Positions 1 through 9,267 of a DNA stretch of 64,000 bases are shown here, one piece after another. Origin of the DNA: Bacillota bacterium (GTDB lineage: Bacteria > Bacillota > Clostridia > Lachnospirales > Lachnospiraceae); assembly GCA_902363515.1 (NCBI GenBank), contig CABJAN010000015.1, positions 18,348 through 82,347 of the forward strand. The letters are read 5' to 3'. Made by a program: the position numbers and the translations under genes. The first letter of the stretch is position 1, and each line of letters begins with the position of its first letter. The notes beneath the pieces are model-generated. The model was not told the DNA's origin, searched no databases, and saw nothing but the letters and a program-made list of their open reading frames with translations.

Positions 1-1346
1 AGCACCATACCAAACATTTCACGAAGCTGGCTTCTGTTAAAATCTTTCACATTGTGACCGTCTATGAGAATTTCCCCTGAATTTACATCATAGAACCGCA
101 TCAACAGTTTAATCATGGTAGTTTTTCCGGCTCCTGTGGGACCTACAATGGCTACCTTCTGTCCAGCCTTTACCACACCGCTAAAATCGTGAATAATCAG
201 GCGGTCCGGATTATATCCAAAGGCCACATGGCGTGCTTCCACATTTCCCTGAATATTACTAATGTCCACCGGATGTTCTGCCACCTGGTCCTCTTCTTCC
301 TCATCCAGAAATTCAAACACACGCTCTGCAGCAGCGGCAGATGATTGCAAAAGATTTGTAACCTGGGCAATCTGCTGGATAGGCTGTGTAAAGTTTCTTA
401 TATACTGGAAAAACGCCTGGATATCACCCACTGCAACTTTTCCTTTAATCACCATAACACCGCCAAGAAGGGCTACCATAACATATCCCAGATTTCCCAC
501 AAACTGCATAATAGGCATCATCATACCGGAGAAAAACTGGGAACGCCATGCAGAAGTATAAAGTTTTTCATTGGTTGCTTCAAATTCTTTTACTACGTCT
601 TCCTCTTTGTTAAAGGCTTTTACCACATTCTGCCCACTGTAGATTTCCTCAATCTGACCGTTTACTTCACCCAGATATTTTTGCTGTGCCTGGAAATATT
701 TCTGGGAACGTTTCATAACTTTTGAAATAATCAGCATGGAAATTGGCAGAATCAAAACAGCCGCCAGGGTCATCCATACATTAATGGAAAGCATCATAAT
801 AAAGACACCAACCAGCATGGTCACAGAAGTAATCAACTGTGTAAAACTCTGGTTAATACTGGTCTGCAAGGTATCCACATCATTGGTAATCCTGGACAAA
901 ATCTCTCCATGGGTTCTGCTTTCAAAATATTTCATGGGCAGGCGGTTAATCTTTTTGGAAATATCTTTTCTCAGACTATAAGTCACCTGATTAGAAATAC
1001 CTGTCATAATCCATCCCTGAATAAAGGAAAAGGCAGAGCTTACCAGATAAAGTCCCAGAGTCCACAGCAGAATTTCACCGATTTTTCCAAAATTAATTCC
1101 GCTGCCTCCACTGATTTTTGACACCAGACCGTTGAAAAGTTCTGTAGTCGCTTTTCCTAAAATCTTTGGTCCGATAATGTTAAATATGGTGCTGCCAACT
1201 GCAAAAATCATCATGATTCCAAGCTGGATACGGTAACGTTTCATATACCGGAACAACCGTTTCATGGCACTTTTAAAATCCTTGGCCTTTTCACCGGACA
1301 TGCCATGTCCGTGGCCATGACCCATTGGTCCTCTTGCTTTACTCAT
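1..1346 (-). CDS. ABC exporter ATPase/permease, partner 2 (3' end outside window)
   Basis: Half-transporter of a heterodimeric exporter, probably for drugs or peptides. The protein starts with a Gly-His-rich tract (GHGHGHG at about residues 9-15), followed by a six-helix ABC membrane domain and an ATPase domain whose Walker A GPTGAGKTT is visible near the window edge; the Walker B and signature lie beyond it. The ATG at 1346 overlaps the stop of the upstream exporter gene by 8 bp, so the two are translationally coupled and probably form one complex. Transcription would come from the MarR promoter near 4010-4035. The substrate cannot be told from sequence. Confidence 0.93.
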   Translation of the reverse strand, partial: MSKARGPMGHGHGHGMSGEKAKDFKSAMKRLFRYMKRYRIQLGIMMIFAVGSTIFNIIGPKILGKATTELFNGLVSKISGGSGINFGKIGEILLWTLGLYLVSSAFSFIQGWIMTGISNQVTYSLRKDISKKINRLPMKYFESRTHGEILSRITNDVDTLQTSINQSFTQLITSVTMLVGVFIMMLSINVWMTLAAVLILPISMLIISKVMKRSQKYFQAQQKYLGEVNGQIEEIYSGQNVVKAFNKEEDVVKEFEATNEKLYTSAWRSQFFSGMMMPIMQFVGNLGYVMVALLGGVMVIKGKVAVGDIQAFFQYIRNFTQPIQQIAQVTNLLQSSAAAAERVFEFLDEEEEDQVAEHPVDISNIQGNVEARHVAFGYNPDRLIIHDFSGVVKAGQKVAIVGPTGAGKTTMIKLLMRFYDVNSGEILIDGHNVKDFNRSQLREMFGMV

Positions 1347-3507
1347 TGGCTAATTCCTCCTCTGATAGCTGTGACATGGCAATCTGACGGTAAACCTCAC
1401 AGGAATTCAAAAGCTCTCTGTGCGTTCCCTGTCCAACCACACGTCCCTCATCCAGAACCAGAATCTTATCTGCATGGAGAATGGTACTGATTCTCTGAGC
1501 AACAATCAATGTAGTAGCATCTTTGGTTTCCTTTTTCAATGCCCGGCGCAAAACCACATCCGTCTTATAATCCAGGGCTGAAAAACTATCGTCAAAAATA
1601 TAGATTTCCGGCTCTTTGGCAATGGCTCTTGCAATGGAAAGCCGCTGTTTCTGTCCCCCGGAAACATTGGTTCCACCCTGGGCAATGGCAGAATTTACAC
1701 CATCTTCTTTTTCTTCAATAAATTCCCATGCCTGGGCAATTTGGGCAGCCTTTTTCACCTCTGCCTCTGTTGCTTCCTCTTTTCCATAGCGAATATTAGA
1801 ATCAATGGTACCGGAGAACAGCACTGCCTTCTGCGGCACATAACCAATCCGTTCCCGTAAATCATGGAGTTTCAGATTTCTGATATCCACTCCATCTACC
1901 AAAATACGTCCTTCTGTCACATCAAAGAAACGTGGAATCAAATTTACCAGGGTACTCTTGCCGCTTCCTGTACTTCCAATAAAGGCTACGGTTTCCCCTT
2001 TTCTGGCAGTAAAATCAATGTCATGCAGCGTTTTTTCATCCGCTCCCGGATAAGAAAAGCTTACATGGTCAAACACAATCTGACCCTTCTTATCTTCCTG
2101 AACAGACTGTACTTCCTGGCTGTCCTGAATACTTACCTGGGTTTCCATCACCTCATTAATACGTTTTGCCGCCACATTGGCTCTTGGAATCATAATAGAC
2201 ATCATGGTAATCATAAGGAATGCCATAATAATCTGCATTGCATACTGCATAAATGCCATCATATTTCCCACCTGCATGGAACCTTCATTTACTGCATGAG
2301 CACCGTTCCAGACAATAAGAACCGTAACACCATTCATCAACAGCATCATAACCGGCATCATAAAGGTCATACAACGGTTTACAAAAAGATTGGTTTTCGT
2401 AAGCCTTGCATTGGCTTCTTCAAAACGCTCTTCCTCATGTTTTTCCCTGCTAAATGCCCGGACAACCGGCACACCGGTGAGAATCTCTCTGGAAACCAGG
2501 TTCAATTCATCAATTAAAAACTGCAGCCTGGTAAATTTCGGCATGGCAATCCGAAACAGCAGTACCACAAACAGCATAATTACCACTACCGCCAATGCCA
2601 GAATCCAGGTCATGGACGCATCGGTCTGAAACACCTTATAAACGCCGCCGATTCCCAGAATTGGCGCATACAGAACAATACGGAACAAAAGAGTAAACAA
2701 CATCTGTACCTGCTGTACGTCATTGGTGCTTCTGGTAATCAAAGACGCTGTGGAGAACTGGTTCAGCTCCCTGCCGGAAAAAGAAATCACCTTTCTGTAA
2801 ATGCTGTTTCTCAGATTCCGTCCCAGCACTGCCGCTACTCTTGCGGACAGGAAGGTCACTGCAATGGCTGCTGCCATAGCCAGAAAGGCCAGCCCCAGCA
2901 TTTTTACGCCGCTCATGAGGATATACTCCATTTGCAGTTTATCCATATCAATATCCTGAGCCTCATATTCCTGCTCTACAAACAACACTGCGCTCTGGGT
3001 TACAATGGAATCCGGCATTTCTTCCAGTTCCTTTTTCATTTCCTCTGTCATGGTCTCTAGCTGTTCCTTTGGCATACTCTGAAAAACCTGGAACAAATCT
3101 GCTTCCTTGGGAAGTTTCATCTGTTCTTTGATTTTCTTTGTTTCTTCTGATTCTTCATCAGAAAGCCCTGTTACAACCAGCTCCGGGATTCCCAAAATCT
3201 GATTCAGTTCTTCCCGTTCTTCCTCTGTCACAGACTGAAGTTTATAAATTCCATCTTTATTCTTGTAAGCATCCAGCACCTCTTCTGCTTCTTCCTGTTC
3301 CAGAAAAAGCAGCAATTTATCCATGGATTCCTCTCTTATGGTTTCCGGCACTCCATCTTCCACACCTTTTTGCTGGATTCCCACATTAATAATTTTTGAT
3401 GTGTAATCCGGCAAAGAAAGGTCGCAAAATGCCTGGACAAACAAGAGCGCCACAATCATCACAATATAATACCAACGCTCTTTCATATAATGAAACATTT
3501 TAAACAT
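1339..3507 (-). CDS. ABC exporter ATPase/permease, partner 1 (722 aa)
   Basis: First subunit of the heterodimeric exporter. A first membrane helix (about residues 10-30) is followed by a Glu/Lys-rich insertion of about 160 residues before the next helix at about 200, longer than the short loop of typical half-transporters (about 580 aa); it should lie outside the membrane. The nucleotide-binding domain has Walker A GSTGSGKST, signature VSGGQKQR and Walker B IYIFDD; the residue after Walker B is Ser (DDSFSALD) where a catalytic Glu is normal, which suggests an asymmetric dimer with one degenerate ATP site. The start overlaps the marR-type gene by 8 bp. Confidence 0.94.
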   Translation of the reverse strand: MFKMFHYMKERWYYIVMIVALLFVQAFCDLSLPDYTSKIINVGIQQKGVEDGVPETIREESMDKLLLFLEQEEAEEVLDAYKNKDGIYKLQSVTEEEREELNQILGIPELVVTGLSDEESEETKKIKEQMKLPKEADLFQVFQSMPKEQLETMTEEMKKELEEMPDSIVTQSAVLFVEQEYEAQDIDMDKLQMEYILMSGVKMLGLAFLAMAAAIAVTFLSARVAAVLGRNLRNSIYRKVISFSGRELNQFSTASLITRSTNDVQQVQMLFTLLFRIVLYAPILGIGGVYKVFQTDASMTWILALAVVVIMLFVVLLFRIAMPKFTRLQFLIDELNLVSREILTGVPVVRAFSREKHEEERFEEANARLTKTNLFVNRCMTFMMPVMMLLMNGVTVLIVWNGAHAVNEGSMQVGNMMAFMQYAMQIIMAFLMITMMSIMIPRANVAAKRINEVMETQVSIQDSQEVQSVQEDKKGQIVFDHVSFSYPGADEKTLHDIDFTARKGETVAFIGSTGSGKSTLVNLIPRFFDVTEGRILVDGVDIRNLKLHDLRERIGYVPQKAVLFSGTIDSNIRYGKEEATEAEVKKAAQIAQAWEFIEEKEDGVNSAIAQGGTNVSGGQKQRLSIARAIAKEPEIYIFDDSFSALDYKTDVVLRRALKKETKDATTLIVAQRISTILHADKILVLDEGRVVGQGTHRELLNSCEVYRQIAMSQLSEEELANE

Positions 3508-3967
3508 CTGTTTTCTCCTTTCCTGTTTCTTCTTTTTTCTCTGTCAGGTTCTCTATCATCTGGTCAAAGAAACGTTTCATTAAGCACTGCTCACCTTCTG
3601 TAAATCCCTGAAATACCAGCGCTTCTTTTTCCTCCACGCATTTCTTCACATTACAGATTACTGCTTTTCCCTGTGTTGTGAGATAAATCCTGCATCTTCT
3701 CTGGTCCTTTGCATCCTCCTGACGCTCTACCAGGCCGGATTTTTCTAACCGTTTCACAGATACTGCAACCGTAGGAGGGCTGATACCAAGCTCCTCTGAA
3801 ATTTCCCGCTGGCTGAGTCCCTCATGGTCACTTAGGAGAATCATGAAGGGAACCTGTTTGGGATGAATCCCAATCTTCTGTAGTTCCTGAAAAGTTTCTC
3901 TGAAATACAGATGAGTAAGCTGCACCAATCGTCTGCGCAAACTATCATCTTCGTTTCCAATTTGCAT
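3500..3967 (-). CDS. MarR-family transcriptional regulator (155 aa)
   Basis: Winged-helix repressor. The central part (about residues 45-110) has the MarR layout: LSQREISEELGISPPTVAVSV recognition region and a wing with DQRRCRIYLT. It is the first gene of the operon with the two exporter genes, overlapping the next by 8 bp, and a perfect 14-bp palindrome sits just downstream of its likely -10 box. This supports autorepression, with derepression by an exported compound. The ligand is unknown. Confidence 0.92.
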   Translation of the reverse strand: MQIGNEDDSLRRRLVQLTHLYFRETFQELQKIGIHPKQVPFMILLSDHEGLSQREISEELGISPPTVAVSVKRLEKSGLVERQEDAKDQRRCRIYLTTQGKAVICNVKKCVEEKEALVFQGFTEGEQCLMKRFFDQMIENLTEKKEETGKEKTDV

Positions 3968-3989
3968 CTTCTCTTCTCCTTTCTTTTTC

Positions 3990-4003
3990 GTTAGTCGACT
4001 AAC
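3990..4003. promoter_or_regulatory. Perfect palindromic MarR operator 1
   Basis: GTTAGTCGACTAAC reads the same on both strands. It lies between the -10 box and the start codon of the MarR gene, where a bound repressor would block transcription of the regulator-exporter operon. A near copy is at 4086-4099. Confidence 0.75.
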
Positions 4004-4005
4004 TT

Positions 4006-4036
4006 ATATTATGTCCATTCTGTAAAAAAATCAAGT
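4006..4036 (-). promoter_or_regulatory. Promoter of the marR-exporter operon
   Basis: On the minus strand TTGATT and TAATAT are separated by 17 bp, pointing at the MarR gene. The palindromic operator follows immediately downstream of the -10 box. Confidence 0.65.
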
Positions 4037-4085
4037 TAAACTTCCATATTTTACATTTTTTTTAGAAACATCTCACAAAAATATA

Positions 4086-4099
4086 ATTAGTCGGCTAAT
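4086..4099. promoter_or_regulatory. MarR operator 2 (one mismatch)
   Basis: ATTAGTCGGCTAAT shares the TTAGTC-G-CTAA pattern with the palindrome 96 bp away (centre to centre). It lies upstream of the aroK -35 box, so it could assist repression of the exporter operon at a distance or couple aroK to the same regulator. Confidence 0.6.
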
Positions 4100-4114
4100 G
4101 ATATCTTTTCCCTC

Positions 4115-4143
4115 TTGAACCAGACCTTTTCTGCTGTTATAAT
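4115..4143 (+). promoter_or_regulatory. Sigma-A promoter of aroK
   Basis: TTGAAC, 17 bp, TATAAT, ending 36 bp before the aroK start codon. Confidence 0.75.
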
Positions 4144-4179
4144 ATTTTCATACTTTAAATCGAAAAGGTGGTAAATTTT

Positions 4180-4686
4180 ATGAATCTTGTTTTAATCGGA
4201 TTTATGGGAACCGGAAAAAGTACGGTGGCAGCATCTTTAAGCCGCAAGTATCATATGGAAATCATAGAAATGGATGAAGTTCTTGCCAGACAGGAGGGCA
4301 TGTCTATTCCGGAAATTTTTCAGGTACATGGAGAGCCTTATTTTCGTAAACTGGAAACAGAACTTTTAAGAGACTTACAGAATTGCCAGAACAAAATCAT
4401 TTCCTGTGGGGGCGGCGCTGCCTTAAGGGAAGAAAATGTAAAAGAAATGAAAAAGAACGGTAAGGTTGTCCTCTTAACTGCCAGCCCGGAAACCATCCTT
4501 AGCCGGACAAAGGCAGACACCTCCCGTCCTCTATTAAAAGACCGCAAAACGCCGGAAAGCATTGCCAGCCTTATGGAGCAGCGACAAGACAAATACCTGG
4601 CTGCCGCTGATTTTGTCATCTCTACCGATAACAAATCTGTGGCTGAAATCTGTCAGGAAATCGCCGAAAAACTACTGCTTTCTTGA
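4180..4686 (+). CDS. aroK: Shikimate kinase (168 aa)
   Basis: Phosphorylates shikimate at the 3-hydroxyl with ATP in the chorismate pathway. The P-loop GFMGTGKST is at residues 7-15, the shikimate-binding region includes EMDE and the GGG motif CGGGAA, and the lid carries R-P-L near residue 113. Length matches the family. An in-frame GTG lies 12 bp upstream, but AAGGTGG (4165-4171) is correctly spaced for the ATG at 4180, so that start is chosen. It has its own promoter and ends convergently, overlapping the MATE gene by 15 bp. Confidence 0.95.
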   Translation: MNLVLIGFMGTGKSTVAASLSRKYHMEIIEMDEVLARQEGMSIPEIFQVHGEPYFRKLETELLRDLQNCQNKIISCGGGAALREENVKEMKKNGKVVLLTASPETILSRTKADTSRPLLKDRKTPESIASLMEQRQDKYLAAADFVISTDNKSVAEICQEIAEKLLLS

Positions 4687-6030
4687 AAGTGCAGGCCAGA
4701 TGACGCAAAGCATGGTTACAAAACAGGCAGTTCCTCCAATAAAATTGGAAATGGGCTCTGCTAAGAATACTCCGGTTGCCCCAAGGCCTGCCACCCTGGG
4801 CAGCCACAAAGTCAGAGGAATCACAATGACAGCTTTCCGAAGCAGGGAGAAAAAAATGGCCTGCTTTGCTTTCCCAAGCCCTGTAAAGACACTCTGTCCT
4901 GCAAACTGTAATGACATAAAACAAAATCCAAAGAAATAAATCCGCATGGCAGGTACCCCAAGCTCCATAAGCTCTTCTCCTCCATTAAACAGGCAGATAA
5001 ATACCTGTGGAATCAACAGCGTAATCACCCAGGCAATAGTAGTATATACCATACAAATCACAGACATAATTTTAATTCCCGATTTCACTCTTGTATATTC
5101 CCCGGCTCCGTAATTAAAGCCTAAAATCGGCTGTGTTCCCTGGGTCAGTCCACTGGCCGGAACACTTAACACCTCTCTTACAGAGTTTACAATAGTCATA
5201 ATTCCCACGTACACATCCCCGCCATAGGATTGAAGAGTTACATTACAAACCACCTGGACGCCACAGTTGGTTGCCGCCATAATAAAGCCAGAAAGCCCCA
5301 GGCTTAAAATCTCTCCCATGCAGGGAAAATCCGGTTTCATAGAAGAAAGCCGAAGGCGAAGCAAGGTCTTCTTTCCGGTGAGAAACCGCACCACCCAAAG
5401 AGCTGATACCATCTGGGAAAGTACCGTTGCAATGGCAGCCCCCTTCACACCCATATGAAATACAAAAATAAATACAGGGTCCAGAATCAGATTCAGCACT
5501 GCTCCAATGAGTACGGTAAGCATTCCCATTTTTGCAAAGCCCTGACAATTAATAAATCCGTTCATGGAAAGGCTAATCATCACAAAAACCGTACCCAAAA
5601 GATAAATACTGATATAATCATTGGCATAGCCAAAGGTTGCCGGACTGGCGCCCAGGGCATATAACAGAGGCTCCTTCACCAAAAGTCCCATTCCAAGAAG
5701 CACCACACCCATAACCAGAGTCATAAGGAAAGAATTTCCCATAATGTGCTCTGCTCTCTTCTCATCTCCTTTTCCTCTGGCAATGGAGCAAAGAGGCGCT
5801 CCTCCTGTTCCAACCAGCAGGGAAAACGCGGTAATGGCTGTAATAATAGGAAAAGCAACTCCCACTCCTGTAAGAGCCGCCGAATCTGCTCCCGGAATCC
5901 TTCCAATGTACATTCTGTCCACAATATTGTACAAAACATTAATAAACTGCGCCACAATCAGAGGAAGGGACAGCCGGAGAATATTCCCCAGCATACTTCC
6001 CCTGGAAAAATCATGCTGCTCTTCTCTCAT
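4672..6030 (-). CDS. MATE-family efflux transporter (452 aa)
   Basis: Multi-helix cation-coupled efflux protein with about 12 membrane segments in two homologous halves. The start is typical (residues around LRLSLPLIVAQFINVLYNIVD), and the second half begins near residue 240 with GLSGFIMAATNCGVQ and carries QGTQPILGFNYGAG, a conserved MATE stretch. It is the last gene of a deacetylase-rarA-MATE unit and overlaps rarA by 4 bp (ATGA). Substrate unknown. Confidence 0.93.
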   Translation of the reverse strand: MREEQHDFSRGSMLGNILRLSLPLIVAQFINVLYNIVDRMYIGRIPGADSAALTGVGVAFPIITAITAFSLLVGTGGAPLCSIARGKGDEKRAEHIMGNSFLMTLVMGVVLLGMGLLVKEPLLYALGASPATFGYANDYISIYLLGTVFVMISLSMNGFINCQGFAKMGMLTVLIGAVLNLILDPVFIFVFHMGVKGAAIATVLSQMVSALWVVRFLTGKKTLLRLRLSSMKPDFPCMGEILSLGLSGFIMAATNCGVQVVCNVTLQSYGGDVYVGIMTIVNSVREVLSVPASGLTQGTQPILGFNYGAGEYTRVKSGIKIMSVICMVYTTIAWVITLLIPQVFICLFNGGEELMELGVPAMRIYFFGFCFMSLQFAGQSVFTGLGKAKQAIFFSLLRKAVIVIPLTLWLPRVAGLGATGVFLAEPISNFIGGTACFVTMLCVIWPALSRKQ

Positions 6031-7370
6031 TTTTCTTCTTCCTGTTCCTTACTCTTACTTCCATGAATTTTCGCAAAATATTCCTGTATGTTCTTTTCGT
6101 ATCCGTTCTCTGTAGGATGGTAAAATACCCTGCCGGAAAGCTCTGAAGGCAGATACTGCTGCTCTACATAATGATTGGGATAATCATGAGCATACTGATA
6201 GCCAATGCCATGTCCCAGCTTCCCTGCACCCTTATAATGAGAATCCTGAAGATGTACAGGAACTGTTGTTTTCGTACTTCTTACAGCTTCCAGAGCCTCA
6301 TCCACAGCCAGGTAGGCTGCATTGCTCTTAGGCGCGCTTGCTACATAAGTTACTGCCTGAGCCAGAGGAATCCTTGCCTCCGGCATCCCAAGTCTTTCTA
6401 CTGCCTGGGCTGCTGCCACTGCCACCTGCAAAGCCTGTGGGTCTGCGTTTCCCACATCCTCTGCAGCACAAATCATAATCCTGCGGGCAATAAATTTAAT
6501 ATCTTCCCCTGCATAGAGCATCTTTGCCAGATAAAACACCGCTGCATCCGGGTCTGACCCCCGCATACTCTTAATAAACGCAGAGATGGTATCATAGTGA
6601 TTATCCCCGGTTTTGTCATACCGCACCACCCGCTTCTGAATACACTGGGAAGCGGTCTCCAAATCAATATGAATCTTCCCGTCCGGGCTTTTCTCTGTAG
6701 TAAGAATTCCCAGTTCCAGAGCATTTAAAGCAGCCCTGGCATCTCCCCCGGAAATATCTGCCAGAAAATCTCTGGCATCTTCATGAAGCACTGCCTGATA
6801 GCTTCCCATGCCTTTTTCCACATCTGTCACTGCCCGTTCCAGCAAGCTGCAAATATCTTCTTTTCCAAGAGGTTTTAACTCAAACACAATAGACCTGGAA
6901 ATCAACGCCCCATTTACCTCAAAATAGGGATTCTCTGTAGTGGCTCCAATGAGAATTAAAGTTCCATCCTCCACAAAAGGAAGAAGATAATCCTGCTGTC
7001 CCTTATTAAACCGGTGAATCTCGTCAATGAACAAAATGGTTTTCTTTCCATACATGCCAAGATACTCCTGGGCCTCTTTTACCACCTCTTCCATATCCTT
7101 TTTCCCTGCAACCGTTGCATTTAACTGTTTAAACCTGGCGCTGGTGGTATTGGCAATGACCTTTGCCAGAGTGGTTTTCCCGGTTCCCGGAGGGCCATAG
7201 AAAATCACGCTTCCCAGTTTATCCGCCTTAATGGCCCGGTAAAGCAATTTATCCTTTCCAATGATGTGCTGCTGCCCTGCCACCTCTTCCAGAGTTACAG
7301 GACGCATTCTGGAGGCCAGCGGCGACTCATTCTCCAGGGTCTGTTCTTTCATATAATCAAATAAATCCAT
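6027..7370 (-). CDS. rarA: Replication-associated recombination protein A (447 aa)
   Basis: AAA+ ATPase acting at stalled replication forks (RarA/MgsA, related to eukaryotic WRNIP1). Walker A is GPPGTGKTTL (about residues 59-68), Walker B ILFIDEIHRF, sensor 1 GATTENP, then the RarA-specific helical C-terminal domain with KSMRGSDPDAA and PVHLQDSHYKGA. Length is normal. It sits between a polysaccharide deacetylase (9 bp upstream) and a MATE gene, an arrangement without an obvious functional link. Confidence 0.96.
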   Translation of the reverse strand: MDLFDYMKEQTLENESPLASRMRPVTLEEVAGQQHIIGKDKLLYRAIKADKLGSVIFYGPPGTGKTTLAKVIANTTSARFKQLNATVAGKKDMEEVVKEAQEYLGMYGKKTILFIDEIHRFNKGQQDYLLPFVEDGTLILIGATTENPYFEVNGALISRSIVFELKPLGKEDICSLLERAVTDVEKGMGSYQAVLHEDARDFLADISGGDARAALNALELGILTTEKSPDGKIHIDLETASQCIQKRVVRYDKTGDNHYDTISAFIKSMRGSDPDAAVFYLAKMLYAGEDIKFIARRIMICAAEDVGNADPQALQVAVAAAQAVERLGMPEARIPLAQAVTYVASAPKSNAAYLAVDEALEAVRSTKTTVPVHLQDSHYKGAGKLGHGIGYQYAHDYPNHYVEQQYLPSELSGRVFYHPTENGYEKNIQEYFAKIHGSKSKEQEEEK

Positions 7371-7379
7371 ATGTATCTC

Positions 7380-8081
7380 CTATTCCAGCAGCAATTTATC
7401 CACTGTCACAAATTCATACCCCCGTTCCTTCAGAATATCCACAATCTGAAGCGCTGCTTCCACGGAGGTTTTATAAACATCATGCATTAAAATAATATCA
7501 TCTTCTTCCACATCTTTCACTACCCTTTTTATAATTTTTTCCGTATTTTCTGTGGTCCAGTCCAGAGAATCAACATTCCATGACACCGGAATCATAGTCA
7601 TATCTAAATCCAGATTTTTCCTCCATTCCCCAAAAGGCGGACGGACAAATGCAGTGCAGATGCCGGCGCTTTCATAAATTTTATTCCCAGTCTTTTGAAT
7701 TTCCTGTTCTGCTTCTTTCTGGGAAAGCTCCTTTAAATTCACATGATGATAAGTATGATTGCCAATGAGATGCCCCTCTTTTTGCATTCTCTGCACAATT
7801 TCTTCATTACCCTCAATATTCTTTCCTATGAGAAAAAAGGTAGCGCAAATCCCCCGCTCCTTCAATCCGTCCAGCAGCATTTCCGTATAAACCATGTGCG
7901 GTCCGTCATCAAAAGTCAACGCTACCTTAGGATGCTCCCTGTTTGACAATTCCCCTACGGTTTCAACTGCCCGTTCCATTCCCTTTCCCTGAAAAAACAT
8001 CCCAACAGCAGCAATCATCAGTCCCAATACCAAAATCCCTTTTTTCATGTTGCGCCTCATTTTCTTCGTTGATTCTATCAT
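7380..8081 (-). CDS. Polysaccharide deacetylase family protein (233 aa or less)
   Basis: NodB-fold metal-dependent deacetylase, exported or membrane-anchored. After an N-terminal hydrophobic segment (about residues 14-32) come TFDDGPH, the metal-binding NHTYHH, RPPFGEW, SWNVDSLDW and ILMHDVY: all five catalytic motifs are intact. Likely substrate is N-acetylglucosamine in peptidoglycan or another surface polymer. Three in-frame ATGs (8081, 8060, 8045) lie close together and no ribosome site decides between them; MKKGILVLG at 8045 gives the most usual signal start. Confidence 0.9.
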   Translation of the reverse strand: MIESTKKMRRNMKKGILVLGLMIAAVGMFFQGKGMERAVETVGELSNREHPKVALTFDDGPHMVYTEMLLDGLKERGICATFFLIGKNIEGNEEIVQRMQKEGHLIGNHTYHHVNLKELSQKEAEQEIQKTGNKIYESAGICTAFVRPPFGEWRKNLDLDMTMIPVSWNVDSLDWTTENTEKIIKRVVKDVEEDDIILMHDVYKTSVEAALQIVDILKERGYEFVTVDKLLLE

Positions 8082-8088
8082 ATGAATC

Positions 8089-8117
8089 TTGACACAGAGA
8101 TATTGTCATTTTACAAT
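8089..8117 (+). promoter_or_regulatory. Sigma-A promoter of apbE
   Basis: Consensus TTGACA, 17 bp, TACAAT, 37 bp before the apbE ATG. Confidence 0.8.
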
Positions 8118-8154
8118 GGGAAAGATAAAAAGATTGATTTCATAAGGAGCTTTT

Positions 8155-9195
8155 ATGACACAGAGAAAAAAATTTATTGGTATCTGCTGTTTTCTTGGCA
8201 TAACAGTGCTTCTGATATTTGCAGCCCTGTATCAGAAAAAAGAAAAAAAGCAGGAGCCGCTTTCTGCCACTGCTTTTAAATTAAATACCGTAGTTACTCT
8301 CACCCTCTATGATTCCAAAGATGAAAAACTGCTTCAGGAAGCTATGGACCTATGTGATGATTATGAACAGCTTTTCAGCCGCACTCTGGAAACCAGTGAG
8401 CTTTATCAGCTAAATCATGGCACGCTTCCCCTACAGGAACACGCCTATACCGTTTCTTCCGAAACCGCAGAACTTATTTCCAAAGGTCTGGAATACGGTG
8501 AGCTTTCCAAAGGCGCCTTTGACATTACCATAGGTCCTGTATCCTCTCTGTGGGATTTCACTTCCGAACAGAAAAAAGTCCCCACACAAGAAGAACTGGA
8601 CGCTGCCCTTCCTCTGGTAAATTATCAGGATGTACAGGTTGCAAAGGAGCAGGTGACCTTTGCCAAAGAAGGCATGATGCTGGATCTTGGCGCCATTGCC
8701 AAGGGCTATATTGCTGACAGAATCAAAGACTTTCTTCTGGAACATGGAGTAAAGAGCGCCACTATTAACCTGGGCGGAAACGTACTTTGCGTGGGAAATA
8801 AACCGGATGGCAGTCCCTTCCGCATTGGTATCCAGAAACCCTTTGCAGATCGCAGCGAAACCATTGCAGTCATGGATATTACGGATAAATCTGTGGTATC
8901 TTCCGGAATTTATGAGCGGTATTTTGAGCAGGACGGAACCTTTTATCACCATATTTTAAATCCTGCTACGGGAATGCCCTATGACAATCATTTAGTCTCT
9001 GTAACCATTATTTCAGATAAATCCGTAGATGGAGACGGTCTTAGCACCTCCTGCTTTGCTCTTGGACTTGAGAAGGGAATGGATCTTGTAAACAGTCTGC
9101 CAGATGTCCAGGCTGTGTTTATTACGGATGATTATGAGATGCACTATAGCGATGGGTTTGAAGAAGAGATTAAGATGCAGGCTGTGAAAGAATAA
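8155..9195 (+). CDS. apbE: FAD:protein FMN transferase (346 aa)
   Basis: Covalently attaches FMN from FAD to Thr/Ser in extracytoplasmic flavoproteins such as RnfG and RnfD. An N-terminal membrane anchor (about residues 7-24) precedes the ApbE domain with FDITIGPV, LDLGAIAKGYIAD, NLGGNV and DGDGLSTSCFALG, the usual FAD/Mg-binding stretches. AAGGAG is 8 bp before the ATG. It faces the Rnf-like operon, whose FMN-binding protein and RnfD carry target motifs; this is a strong functional link. Confidence 0.95.
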   Translation: MTQRKKFIGICCFLGITVLLIFAALYQKKEKKQEPLSATAFKLNTVVTLTLYDSKDEKLLQEAMDLCDDYEQLFSRTLETSELYQLNHGTLPLQEHAYTVSSETAELISKGLEYGELSKGAFDITIGPVSSLWDFTSEQKKVPTQEELDAALPLVNYQDVQVAKEQVTFAKEGMMLDLGAIAKGYIADRIKDFLLEHGVKSATINLGGNVLCVGNKPDGSPFRIGIQKPFADRSETIAVMDITDKSVVSSGIYERYFEQDGTFYHHILNPATGMPYDNHLVSVTIISDKSVDGDGLSTSCFALGLEKGMDLVNSLPDVQAVFITDDYEMHYSDGFEEEIKMQAVKE

Positions 9196-9208
9196 AAAAT
9201 TTGAAGTT

Positions 9209-9262
9209 AAAAAGAACGGTACAGACTTATGGATAACATTCACAAGTCTGCACCGTTTTTCT
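9209..9262. terminator. Bidirectional terminator between apbE and the Rnf-like operon
   Basis: Arms AACGGTaCAGACTT (9215-9228) and AAGTCTGcACCGTT (9244-9257) are flanked by A and T runs, serving both convergent genes. Confidence 0.8.
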
Positions 9263-9267
9263 ATCTT

